Part shown: piece by piece, positions 16,450-24,010 of the stretch
How the letters are laid out: every line of letters starts with the position of its first letter
Numbering within the stretch: the stretch's first letter is position 1
NCBI GenBank assembly: GCA_903896925.1
Contig: CAITZM010000062.1
Location: 1-38,272 of the forward strand
Length of the DNA stretch: 38,272 bases
Direction: 5' to 3'
DNA from: an uncultured Lentisphaerota bacterium
Lineage (GTDB): Bacteria > Verrucomicrobiota > Kiritimatiellia > CAIQIC01
The notes under the pieces: generated by a model
What the model was told of the DNA's origin: nothing
Databases searched by the model: none
What the model saw: the letters and a program-made list of their open reading frames with translations, nothing else
Translations under genes and position numbers: made by a program

Positions 16450-17415
16450 ATGGCTGCGTCTCCTCCCATCCGCATCCTCGTCCTGCGCGGCGGCGCCATC
16501 GGCGACTTCATCGTCACGCTGCCCGCGCTCCGAAAGTTGCGCGAGCGCTGGCCGCAGGCGCACATCGAACTCGTCGGCTACCCGCACGTCGCAACGCTGG
16601 CGCACGCCGCCGGGCTCGTGGACCGCGTCGAGTCGCTCGACAAGGCGGGCATCGCGCGTTTCTTCGCCGCGCGCCCGCTCTTCACGGAGGCGCAGCGCGA
16701 CTACATCCGCTCCTTCCACTTCGTGCTCACCTATCTGCACGACCTCGATGGTATCGTCCGCGAAAATCTGGTCGCCGCAGGCGCGCAGCAGGTGCTCTAC
16801 GGCTCGCCGCTGATCACCGCCGGCCATGCCGTCGACGCCCTGCTCAAGCCGCTGGAGACGCTCGCGCTCTACCCCGAGGGAACCGAGGCGCCGCGCCTGA
16901 TGCTCTCTCCGGAGCGGCTCGCGTGGGGCCGCGAGTGGCTGGCCGCGCACGGATTTGGCGCCGCAAGAGCCATGGCCGTCCACCCCGGCAGCGGCAGCCC
17001 GCGCAAGAACTGGCCGGTGGAAAATTTCATCGGGCTGGTGCGCCAACTGCCCCGCGACGTCACGCCGCTGTTGGTGCTGGGCGAGGCCGATGACGAACTC
17101 GCCGCGCCGCTGGCGCGCGAGCTGCCGGACGTGCCGCGCCTTGCCGGCTGTACCCTCCCCGAGGTCGCTGCCATCCTGGCAAACTGCGCCGCCTACCTGG
17201 GAAACGATTCCGGCATCACGCACCTGGCCGCCGCGCTCGGCCTGCCGGTCGTCGCGCTATTCGGACCGAGCAATCCCGAACACTGGGCGCCGCGCGGCCC
17301 GCGCGTTCATATTCTCCAGGCGCCCGACGGCAAGACCGCAGAGATCACCATCGCTGAAGTCGCCGCCGCGGTTGGCCAGACCTTGATGCTGCACCAAGAA
17401 TACGGGACGGCGTGA
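16450..17415 (+). CDS. Glycosyltransferase family 9 (heptosyltransferase-like)
   Basis: A protein of about 321 residues of the LPS heptosyltransferase family (GT9, GT-B fold). It has the N-terminal motif IRILVLRGGAIGDFIVTLPAL, a central VHPGSGSPRKNWP at the nucleotide-sugar site, and the C-terminal GNDSGITHLAAALGLPVVALFGPSNP. Known members transfer heptose from ADP-heptose to the inner core of lipopolysaccharide in the cytoplasm. The exact sugar cannot be read from sequence. ATG 16450 is chosen; an upstream in-frame GTG at 16438 lies inside the inverted repeat. It implies a Gram-negative envelope. Full length for the family. Confidence 0.87.
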   Translation: MAASPPIRILVLRGGAIGDFIVTLPALRKLRERWPQAHIELVGYPHVATLAHAAGLVDRVESLDKAGIARFFAARPLFTEAQRDYIRSFHFVLTYLHDLDGIVRENLVAAGAQQVLYGSPLITAGHAVDALLKPLETLALYPEGTEAPRLMLSPERLAWGREWLAAHGFGAARAMAVHPGSGSPRKNWPVENFIGLVRQLPRDVTPLLVLGEADDELAAPLARELPDVPRLAGCTLPEVAAILANCAAYLGNDSGITHLAAALGLPVVALFGPSNPEHWAPRGPRVHILQAPDGKTAEITIAEVAAAVGQTLMLHQEYGTA

Positions 17416-17493
17416 CGCCGCATGGAGTGGGTGCCAGCCTGTACCCACCATAGGCTCATCGTCCAACGAGGAGGTTGTCCGCGAGTTTGTCTG

Positions 17494-17625
17494 ACTAGCT
17501 GGGAGGGGCGGTGTCCTCACCGCCCCGCAGAGTGTAACCGCCGTGCCGTGGCCGCAGACCCATGTGCAGTGCCCACGCCCGGCGGCTCATCTGCAGCGGC
17601 AGGAATGCCGCCGCTCCCAGCTAGT
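17494..17625. repeat. REP/MITE-like palindromic intergenic element
   Basis: Within the 430-bp gap before the ATPase operon. The outer arms ACTAGCTGGGAG (17494-17505) and CTCCCAGCTAGT (17614-17625) are perfect inverted repeats. Inside are two more hairpins: GGGGCGGTG/CACCGCCCC (17505-17526, loop TCCT) and GCGGCA/TGCCGC (17596-17611, loop GGAA). This is the build of a REP-type or non-autonomous palindromic repeat. The rest of the gap (17626-17844) probably holds the ATPase promoter; a TTGACG at 17719 is a weak -35 candidate without a good -10. Confidence 0.65.
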
Positions 17626-17844
17626 GTCTACGCGGAGTACCTCGTTCTTTTCGCTGAACAATCGTGGCGCGTGCGCACAGCTTCTCGTCAGGCAACCCCT
17701 CATTACTGAACTTGGCGCTTGACGCCTCCTGCTGATCGCGTGAAAATCAATATAGAGAGATAGGTCAACCCATGGACGGGAAAGCGGCGCTCCCTTCGCA
17801 GGGACGCCCAGACACTTTCTGAGTGGAGTTATGGAGGTGTTCAC

Positions 17845-18183
17845 ATGCGTACGTTCTATCATCAGGCCGTCGTGACCACCGGCATCTGCGCCCTCTCCTT
17901 GGCCGCAGTTGCCGCCCAGGCCACAGAAAACGTCGCCGGCGCACTGTTGGCCGATCCAAGCAGCATGTATGCAAAGATCGGCCTGGGAGCGGCGGCCGCC
18001 TTCGCCATCGGGCTGAGCGTCTGCGGCGCAGCCTATGCCGTGGGGCGGATCGGGTCGGCGGCGCTCGGGGCCGCAGCGGAGAAGCCCGAACTGCTGACCC
18101 GGAGCCTGCTGTTCGTGGCACTGGCCGAAGGCTTGGCCGTGCTGGGTTTCGTCATCGCCATCATGCTCGTCCAGAAAATGTGA
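17845..18183 (+). CDS. ntpK: V/A-type ATP synthase subunit K (proteolipid c-ring)
   Basis: Forms the membrane rotor ring that carries the transported ion. 112 residues: an N-terminal signal-like or extra helix (VVTTGICALSLAAVAAQA), then one helical hairpin with GLGAAAAFAIGLSVCGAAYAVGRIG, a polar EKPELLTR loop, and the ion-binding carboxylate in ALAEGLAVLGFVIAIM. This is a single-hairpin proteolipid, not the duplicated form. Whether it carries H+ or Na+ cannot be settled; an obvious Na+ ligand set is not seen. ATG has GGAGG 7 bases upstream. First gene of the ATPase operon. Confidence 0.9.
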   Translation: MRTFYHQAVVTTGICALSLAAVAAQATENVAGALLADPSSMYAKIGLGAAAAFAIGLSVCGAAYAVGRIGSAALGAAAEKPELLTRSLLFVALAEGLAVLGFVIAIMLVQKM

Positions 18184-18198
18184 CGAGGAAAGGCTGCA

Positions 18199-18525
18199 GT
18201 GAAGTTCTACTGCATCGCCGATGAGGATACGGTGCGCGGGATGCGCCTGGCCGGCGTCGAGGGCCGGACGGCAGCCTCGGCGCGGGAGGCCGGCGTCGCA
18301 CTCGCGGCCGCCGTGTCGGAGCCGGACAACGGCATCGTCATCCTCACCCAGGATGTGGCGTCCGGTATCCGCGCCCAAATCGACGCCCACCGGCTCGCGC
18401 ACGAGCAGCCGCTCATCGTCGAAATACCGGGGCCGGCCGGCCCGCTGGCGGGCCACCTGAGCCTGCACCAGATCGTGCAGGCGGCCGCAGGCGTCAACGT
18501 GGGAGGGAACGATGCCGAACCCTGA
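18199..18525 (+). CDS. ntpF: V/A-type ATP synthase subunit F
   Basis: Small central-stalk subunit that sits at the top of the rotor and regulates catalysis. 108 residues, with the family's start KFYCIADEDTVRGMRLAGVEG and the GIVILTQDVASGIR strand, a Rossmann-like fold close to CheY. The C-terminal IVEIPGPAGP is also typical. Starts 15 bp after subunit K and overlaps the start of subunit E by 14 bp, so it is tightly linked to the operon. Confidence 0.88.
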   Translation: MKFYCIADEDTVRGMRLAGVEGRTAASAREAGVALAAAVSEPDNGIVILTQDVASGIRAQIDAHRLAHEQPLIVEIPGPAGPLAGHLSLHQIVQAAAGVNVGGNDAEP

Positions 18526-19102
18526 GGCCAAGGCCCCGACCGTCCTGACCGAGGCGGTACTCGCGGATGCGCGCGCGGAAGCCGACGCGATCCTCGCCCA
18601 GGCCCGGCAGCAGGGCGCCGCCCTGCTCGCCAAGGCGACGGCCAAAGACGAGCAAGCCCGTCAAGAACGGCTCAAGCTGGCGCGCGCCGAAGCCACGCGG
18701 AGGACGGAAGCGATCCGGGCGGCACTGGCGGTCGAAACCGGGCGCCTGCGCACGACGCAGCTGGAGACGCTCCTGCAAGCCCTTCACGACGAGGCGAGGC
18801 GCCGGCTCGTGGCCCGGCAGGGCTATGATTACAAGCAAGCGCTCATCGCCTTGGTGACGGATGCCGCCCGGCAGATGGCCGGTGCCATGTTGGTCGTAAA
18901 GCTTTCGCCGGCCGACCGCCCTTTGGTCGCAGCCCAGCTCGGACAGTTCACCCTGGTCGAAGACGCAACCATCACCGAGGGTGGCGCGGTGGTGCTCGAT
19001 GCCGATGGCCGACGGGTATGGGACAACCAGCTGCCGGCACGGCTGGAGCGGCTCTGGCCGGAATTACGACGGCAGATTGTCGCGCAAGGATCGCTGGCAT
19101 GA
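18512..19102 (+). CDS. ntpE: V/A-type ATP synthase subunit E
   Basis: Peripheral-stalk subunit that ties the catalytic head to the membrane part. 196 residues: a long Ala/Arg/Glu-rich N-terminal coiled coil (VLADARAEADAILAQARQ onward) and a C-terminal mixed fold (EGGAVVLDADGRRVWDNQL) that contacts subunit B. Normal family length. The start overlaps the end of subunit F and the stop overlaps the ATG of subunit A (ATGA at 19099), showing translational coupling. Confidence 0.85.
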   Translation: MPNPEAKAPTVLTEAVLADARAEADAILAQARQQGAALLAKATAKDEQARQERLKLARAEATRRTEAIRAALAVETGRLRTTQLETLLQALHDEARRRLVARQGYDYKQALIALVTDAARQMAGAMLVVKLSPADRPLVAAQLGQFTLVEDATITEGGAVVLDADGRRVWDNQLPARLERLWPELRRQIVAQGSLA

Positions 19103-20868
19103 AGACCCCCACCCCCATCGTCACCCGAATCAACGGCCCGATCGTGACAGCGGACGGCATGGGCGGGGCGCAGATGTACGAGGTCGTGCAGGTCGGCGAG
19201 CTCGGCCTGGTGGGCGAAGTGATCCGACTGGTCGGCGAACGGGCCACAATCCAGGTCTACGAGGACACGACCATGCTCAAGCCGGGCGCGGCGGTGCGCG
19301 GGACGGGCGCACCGCTCTCGGTCTGGCTCGGGCCGGGCCTGGTGGGCAACATTTACGACGGCATCCAGCGCCCGTTGCCGGTCATCCAGGCGCGCAGCGG
19401 CGCGTGGATCCGGCGGGGCGAGAAGGTCGACCCGCTCGACACCACGAAGCGCTGGGCGTTTGAACCGCTGCTGGCCACCGGCGCTGCGGTCCAGCCCGGG
19501 CAAGCCCTCGGCCAGGTGCAGGAGACGCCGCTGGTCCGGCACAAGATCATGCTTCCGCCCGATGTGGCCGGCACGCTCCACTCCATCGTCGCGCCCGGCG
19601 AGTATACGTTGCTGGACGTGCTGGCTGTGGTGGAAACCGCGGCCGGGCCGCGCGAAGTGACCATGCTGCAGCGGTGGCCGGTGCGGCAGCCGCGGCCGAT
19701 CCGCGAACGGTTGCGCATCGCGGGACCGCTGATCACCGGACAGCGCATCATCGACACGCTGTTCCCGCTGGGCAAAGGCGGGGCGGCGGCCATCGCGGGC
19801 GGGTTCGGCACCGGCAAAACGATCACGCAGCACCAGCTCGCCAAGTGGTCCGATGCAGAGATCATCCTGTTCATCGGCTGCGGCGAGCGCGGCAACGAGA
19901 TGACCGAGGTGCTGCGCGAGTTCCCGGAACTCAAGGACCCGCATAGCGGCCGCCCGTTGATGGAGCGGACGATCCTCATCGCCAACACCTCCAACATGCC
20001 GGTCGCGGCGCGCGAGGTGTCGATCTACACCGGCATCACGCTCGCGGAGTATTACCGCGACCAGGGCTTCCACGTGGCCGTCTTCGCCGACTCGACCAGC
20101 CGCTGGGCCGAAACCCTGCGCGAACTGGCCGCGCGGCTCGAGGAGATGCCGGCGGAGGAGGGTTTCCCGGCCACGCTGCCGACGCGGCTGGCGCAGTTCT
20201 ACGAGCGCGGCGGCGCGGTCACGACCCTGGCGGGCGAGCGCGCCTCGGTGAGCATCGTCGGCGCGGTCAGCCCGCCGGGCGGCGATTTCTCCGAGCCGGT
20301 GACGCAGCACACGCGGCGGTTCATCCGCTGTTTCTGGGCGCTGGACACCGAGCTGGCCAACGCGCGGCACTACCCGTCGATCCACTGGCTGCACTCCTAC
20401 TCCGAGTACACCGAGGATGTCGGCGCGTGGTGGGCGCAACAGGCGCCGGACTGGAGCGGGCTGCGCACCGAGGTCATCACCCTGCTGCAGCGCGAGGACC
20501 GGCTCCAGCAGATCGTCCGGCTCGTCGGCCCGGACGTGCTGCCGGAGGCGCAGCGGCTGATCCTGTTCGTGGCCGAGATCGTGAAGGACGGCTTCCTCGC
20601 CCAGAGCGCCTTCGACGAGAAGGACGCGTACTGCGCGCCGGCGCGGCAGGTGGCGTTGCTGCGGATGATCCTGATGCTGTACCGCAGGGGCCGGGACCTG
20701 ATCGAGGCGGGCGTGCCGCTGGCGCGGATACGCGCGCTGGCGTGCGTGCCGCACCTCCTGCGCGCCAAGGCCGCGTTCGGGAACGATGAGCTGGCCGGGC
20801 TGGCGGAACTGGAAGGGCGGCTGCAGGCGGAACTCGCCGCGCTCGCCCAGGAGGCGCCCCCGCCATGA
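19099..20868 (+). CDS. ntpA: V/A-type ATP synthase catalytic subunit A
   Basis: Catalytic ATPase subunit of the soluble V1/A1 head. 589 residues. It carries the P-loop GGFGTGKT (about 234-241) followed by TQHQLAKWSDAEIILFIGCGERGNEM, which holds the catalytic glutamate, then ADSTSRWAETLRE and a C-terminal helical domain. It also has the extra 'non-homologous' insertion (residues about 110-190) that marks V/A-type A subunits and not F-type beta. ATG 19099 is chosen because MKTPTPIVTRINGPIV is the family's start; the frame is open to 19018 but that part overlaps subunit E. Intact. Confidence 0.95.
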   Translation: MKTPTPIVTRINGPIVTADGMGGAQMYEVVQVGELGLVGEVIRLVGERATIQVYEDTTMLKPGAAVRGTGAPLSVWLGPGLVGNIYDGIQRPLPVIQARSGAWIRRGEKVDPLDTTKRWAFEPLLATGAAVQPGQALGQVQETPLVRHKIMLPPDVAGTLHSIVAPGEYTLLDVLAVVETAAGPREVTMLQRWPVRQPRPIRERLRIAGPLITGQRIIDTLFPLGKGGAAAIAGGFGTGKTITQHQLAKWSDAEIILFIGCGERGNEMTEVLREFPELKDPHSGRPLMERTILIANTSNMPVAAREVSIYTGITLAEYYRDQGFHVAVFADSTSRWAETLRELAARLEEMPAEEGFPATLPTRLAQFYERGGAVTTLAGERASVSIVGAVSPPGGDFSEPVTQHTRRFIRCFWALDTELANARHYPSIHWLHSYSEYTEDVGAWWAQQAPDWSGLRTEVITLLQREDRLQQIVRLVGPDVLPEAQRLILFVAEIVKDGFLAQSAFDEKDAYCAPARQVALLRMILMLYRRGRDLIEAGVPLARIRALACVPHLLRAKAAFGNDELAGLAELEGRLQAELAALAQEAPPP

Positions 20869-22265
20869 ACTTCCAAGTCGAGGACCGCGGCCTGCAGTAC
20901 ACCGGCGCGGCGCGCATCGAGGGCTCGCTGGTCTTCGTCGAGCGGGTCCGGGACGTCGGCTACGACGAACTGGTCGAGATCTGCGACCCCGCCGGCCACC
21001 GGCGGCTCGGGCGCGTGCTCGACATCTCCGACATGCACGCCGTCGTGCAGGTGCTCGAAGGCACGACCGGCCTCGCGAGCGGGACCCTCCGCGCGCGGTT
21101 CCTCGGCGAGAGCTTCCGCTTGCCGGTTTCGCGGGACATGCTCGGGCGCGTGTTCGACGGGCTGGGTCGCCCCCTGGACGGCGGGCCGCCGCCGCTGTCC
21201 GGCGACCGGCGCGACGTAAACGGCCTGCCGATCAACCCGGTGGCGCGCCGGTATCCCCGCGAGTTCATCCAGACCGGGCTGTCGGCCATCGACGGCATGA
21301 ACGCCCTCGTGCGCGGCCAGAAACTGCCGATCTTCTCCGGCAACGGCCTGCCGCACGACCGCGTCTCCGCGCAGATCGTCCGCCAGGCGCGGCTGCTGGA
21401 GGAGCAGGTCGAGTTCTCGATGGTCTTCGCCGGCCTGGGCGTGAAGCACGACGTGGCCCAGTACTTCATCCGCAACTTCGAGGACTCCGGCGCGCGCGCC
21501 CGCGTCGCGCTGTTCCTCTCGCTGGCCGACGCGCCGAGCGTCGAGCGGCTGCTGACGCCGCGCGTCGCGCTGACCGTGGCCGAGCACCTCGCGTTCGACT
21601 GCGGCCAGCACGTGCTCGTGCTGATCACCGACATGACGAACTACTGCGAGAGCCTCCGCGAGGTCGGCACGGCGCGCGGCGAGATCCCCGGCCGCAAAGG
21701 GTATCCCGGCTACCTGTACTCCGACCTCGCCAGCCTCTACGAGCGCGCCGGGCGCATCGAAGGCTCGCCCGGTTCGATCACGCAGGTGGCGATCCTGACC
21801 ATGCCGTCCGACGACATCAGCCACCCCGTGCCCGACCTGACCGGTTACATCACCGAGGGCCAGATCGTGCTCGACCGCGACCTCTTCCAGCGCGGCGTGT
21901 ACCCGCCGATCGCCGGCCTGCCGAGCCTGTCGCGGCTGATGAAGGACGGCGTCGGCCCGGGCTACACGCGCGACGATCATGCGCCGCTCGCCAGCCAGCT
22001 GTTCGCCTGCTACGCCTACGTCAAGCGGGTGCGGGCGCTGGCGGTCGTCATCGGCGAGGAAGAACTGAGCGCCCTCGACAAGCTCTATCTGAAGTTCGGC
22101 GAGGCGTTCGAGCAGCGCTTCCTGAACCAGGGCGAGTACGAAAACCGGCCGGTGGCGACCACGCTCGATCTCGGCTGGGATGCGCTCGCGCTTCTCCCGC
22201 GCGACGAGCTCCACCGCGTCAGCGCGGCGCTCCTGGCCCAACACTACCGGCAAGCCCATGGCTAA
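20865..22265 (+). CDS. ntpB: V/A-type ATP synthase regulatory subunit B
   Basis: Nucleotide-binding but non-catalytic subunit alternating with A in the head. 466 residues. The P-loop region is replaced by GNGLPHDRVSAQI, as is normal for B subunits. Other signatures are QTGLSAIDGMNALVRGQKLPIFS, ITDMTNYCESLREVG and the ending NQGEYENRPVATTLDLGW. Start overlaps the stop of A (ATGA at 20865), end overlaps the start of D by 8 bp. Full length. Confidence 0.95.
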   Translation: MNFQVEDRGLQYTGAARIEGSLVFVERVRDVGYDELVEICDPAGHRRLGRVLDISDMHAVVQVLEGTTGLASGTLRARFLGESFRLPVSRDMLGRVFDGLGRPLDGGPPPLSGDRRDVNGLPINPVARRYPREFIQTGLSAIDGMNALVRGQKLPIFSGNGLPHDRVSAQIVRQARLLEEQVEFSMVFAGLGVKHDVAQYFIRNFEDSGARARVALFLSLADAPSVERLLTPRVALTVAEHLAFDCGQHVLVLITDMTNYCESLREVGTARGEIPGRKGYPGYLYSDLASLYERAGRIEGSPGSITQVAILTMPSDDISHPVPDLTGYITEGQIVLDRDLFQRGVYPPIAGLPSLSRLMKDGVGPGYTRDDHAPLASQLFACYAYVKRVRALAVVIGEEELSALDKLYLKFGEAFEQRFLNQGEYENRPVATTLDLGWDALALLPRDELHRVSAALLAQHYRQAHG

Positions 22266-22902
22266 ACTCAACATCTCGCCGACGAAGTCCAGCCTGCTGA
22301 TGCTGCGCCGGCAGCTGGCGTTTGCCGAGGAGGGCTACGACCTGCTCGAGCAGAAACGCCAGCTTCTCGTCTTCGAGCTGATGAGCCGCCTCAAGCGCGC
22401 CCGCGAGGCCGAGCGCCACACCGGCGCGGCCCTTCGCGCCGCGTACGCCGCCCTGCAGGAGGCGACGCTCGACAACGGGTCGGCGGCGCTCGAGCGCGCG
22501 GCGGGCGACGTGCAGTTGCAGCCCCGGGTGGAGCTGATCCCCCAGCACCTGATGGGTCTGCGGTTGCCGCGCGTGACGGTGCAGAACACACCGGTCAGCG
22601 CCCAGTTCGGCCTGGCCGCCACCTCGGCCAACGCCGACACCGCCATGCTGCGGTTCGTCGCCCTGCTGCCAGTGCTGGCGGAACTGGCCGAGCTGCAAAA
22701 CGCCGTCCTGCGGCTGGCGCGCGAGCTTCAGAAGACCCAGCGCCGCTGCAACTCGCTGTCGAAGATTTTCATCCCGACCCACCGGGAAACGATCGCGTAC
22801 ATCACCGCGACGCTGGAAGAGCGCGAGCGCGAAGCGTTCATCATCTTCAAGCTGGTCCGCGACCGGCTGGCACAGGGCGAGGCACAGCCATGCACGAGGT
22901 GA
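22258..22902 (+). CDS. ntpD: V/A-type ATP synthase subunit D (central stalk)
   Basis: Rotor axle subunit of 214 residues, with the family's two long helices. The start MAKLNISPTKSSLLMLRRQLAFAEEGYDLLEQKRQ and the end FIPTHRETIAYITATLEEREREAFIIFKLVRDRL are strong signatures. ATG 22258 is chosen because this motif begins there; an earlier in-frame start at 22180 lies inside subunit B. Overlaps subunit B by 8 bp and subunit H by 13 bp. Confidence 0.92.
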   Translation: MAKLNISPTKSSLLMLRRQLAFAEEGYDLLEQKRQLLVFELMSRLKRAREAERHTGAALRAAYAALQEATLDNGSAALERAAGDVQLQPRVELIPQHLMGLRLPRVTVQNTPVSAQFGLAATSANADTAMLRFVALLPVLAELAELQNAVLRLARELQKTQRRCNSLSKIFIPTHRETIAYITATLEEREREAFIIFKLVRDRLAQGEAQPCTR

Positions 22903-23204
22903 TCCAACAACTGGTCGCCGTGGAGGCCGAGGCGCAGCGGATCGTGCAGGCCGCCCGCGCCGAGGCCGACCGGATCCGCGCCGAGGCGCAGCGCCAGGCG
23001 CAGGAGCTGGCTGCACGCGGACGGGAAGCCACCCGCGCGGCGGCCGAACAGCTCGTCGCCACGGCGATCGCGGAAGCCGAGCGCGACAAGCAAGCCCGCC
23101 TCGCGCAGGCCGGACGGGAGATCGGGGAGCAGGTGCGCCTCGATGACCCAACCCGAGAGCAGGTCATCGCGGCCATGGTGCGGTGCGTGTCATGCGCGAC
23201 TTGA
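22890..23204 (+). CDS. V/A-type ATP synthase subunit H/G-like peripheral stalk protein
   Basis: A 104-residue protein that is nearly all coiled coil (AEAQRIVQAARAEADRIRAEA and repeated Ala-Glu-Arg heptads). It matches the small G/H subunit that pairs with E to form the peripheral stalk of A/V-type enzymes. Assignment rests on composition, length and place in the operon, since these proteins have little conserved sequence. The start overlaps subunit D and the end overlaps the start of subunit C by 13 bp. Confidence 0.72.
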   Translation: MHEVIQQLVAVEAEAQRIVQAARAEADRIRAEAQRQAQELAARGREATRAAAEQLVATAIAEAERDKQARLAQAGREIGEQVRLDDPTREQVIAAMVRCVSCAT

Positions 23205-24010
23205 CGCTAACGAACCTGGATTATCTGACCGCCCGGCTGCACGGCCGCCGCAGCCGCATGGCGGAAGCCAGCCGGCTCGACACCCTGTGCCGATTGCGTA
23301 CGGTTCCGGACCTCCTGCGCCAGATCGCGCCGGACAGCAAGCCTCAGTCGGTGGCGGATTTCCAACGCCGGCTGGCAGAGGCGTTGACCCGTGAAGTCGC
23401 CGAGTTCCTCCCTCTGCTGGACAAGCCCGGGGCGCGCTTGGTCGCTTGGATGCTGTTGCGTCTGCAGCTGAAAGTGCCGGCGGCGCCGGTGTCGTGGGCA
23501 GCGTTCGCCGCGAGCCTGCCCGCCGGACCGCTTCGCAAATCCGTGCAGGAGGCGCGCGGGCATCCCGCCCGGCCCTTCTTCATGGAAGCTGCATTGGACC
23601 ACGCCTATTATCGGGAACTGTTGCTGCGCATGGAGGCGTTACGGGAAGAGGAGCGGATGGTGGTCGAACCACTGGTGCGCTTCGAGGCTGCGAGCTTTCA
23701 ACACCAATTGCTGGCGCGCGGCCAGCTCAACTACGGCTTGACGCCGGACAACCTGGCGCAGTTTGAACTCGGCGGTGTGTCCCACGCGAACGAGTTGCCG
23801 GCGACAGCGGTGACCCGGGACCGGCTCTACCGCCTGGCGAACCGGGCGATGCGGTGCAGCCCGAGCGGGCTGGGCACGGTCGTTGGCTACGTGGCGTTGC
23901 GGCGCGTCGAGCTGGCCAACCTGACCACGCTTTCCGAAGGCCTCCGGCTGGGCTTGTCCGGCGAAAGCATCCGGGCACGCATGACACCGCGGAGCGTGAC
24001 CCATGTTTAA
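23192..24010 (+). CDS. ntpC: V/A-type ATP synthase subunit C
   Basis: Socket subunit (eukaryotic d) that joins the central stalk to the K ring. 272 residues, mostly helical, with the pattern RDLTLTNLDYLTARLHGRRSRM at the start and FMEAALDHAYYRELL in the middle, and a C-terminal VGYVALRRVELANLTTLSEGLRLGL that matches the conserved end of AtpC/NtpC. ATG 23192 used; a GTG three codons upstream (23183) is possible. Overlaps subunit H at the start and subunit I at the end (8 bp). Overall similarity to known members looks low, as usual for this subunit. Confidence 0.82.
   Translation: MRDLTLTNLDYLTARLHGRRSRMAEASRLDTLCRLRTVPDLLRQIAPDSKPQSVADFQRRLAEALTREVAEFLPLLDKPGARLVAWMLLRLQLKVPAAPVSWAAFAASLPAGPLRKSVQEARGHPARPFFMEAALDHAYYRELLLRMEALREEERMVVEPLVRFEAASFQHQLLARGQLNYGLTPDNLAQFELGGVSHANELPATAVTRDRLYRLANRAMRCSPSGLGTVVGYVALRRVELANLTTLSEGLRLGLSGESIRARMTPRSVTHV

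Noticed and set aside
17587..18645. Long minus-strand open frame opposite the ATPase K and F genes
   Set aside because: It overlaps two well-supported subunit genes, and part of it is a translation of the palindromic repeat. It is a high-GC shadow.
18829..22274. Minus-strand frames above 600 residues opposite subunits A and B
   Set aside because: The products are Arg/His/Asp-rich without motifs and lie fully opposite conserved ATPase genes.
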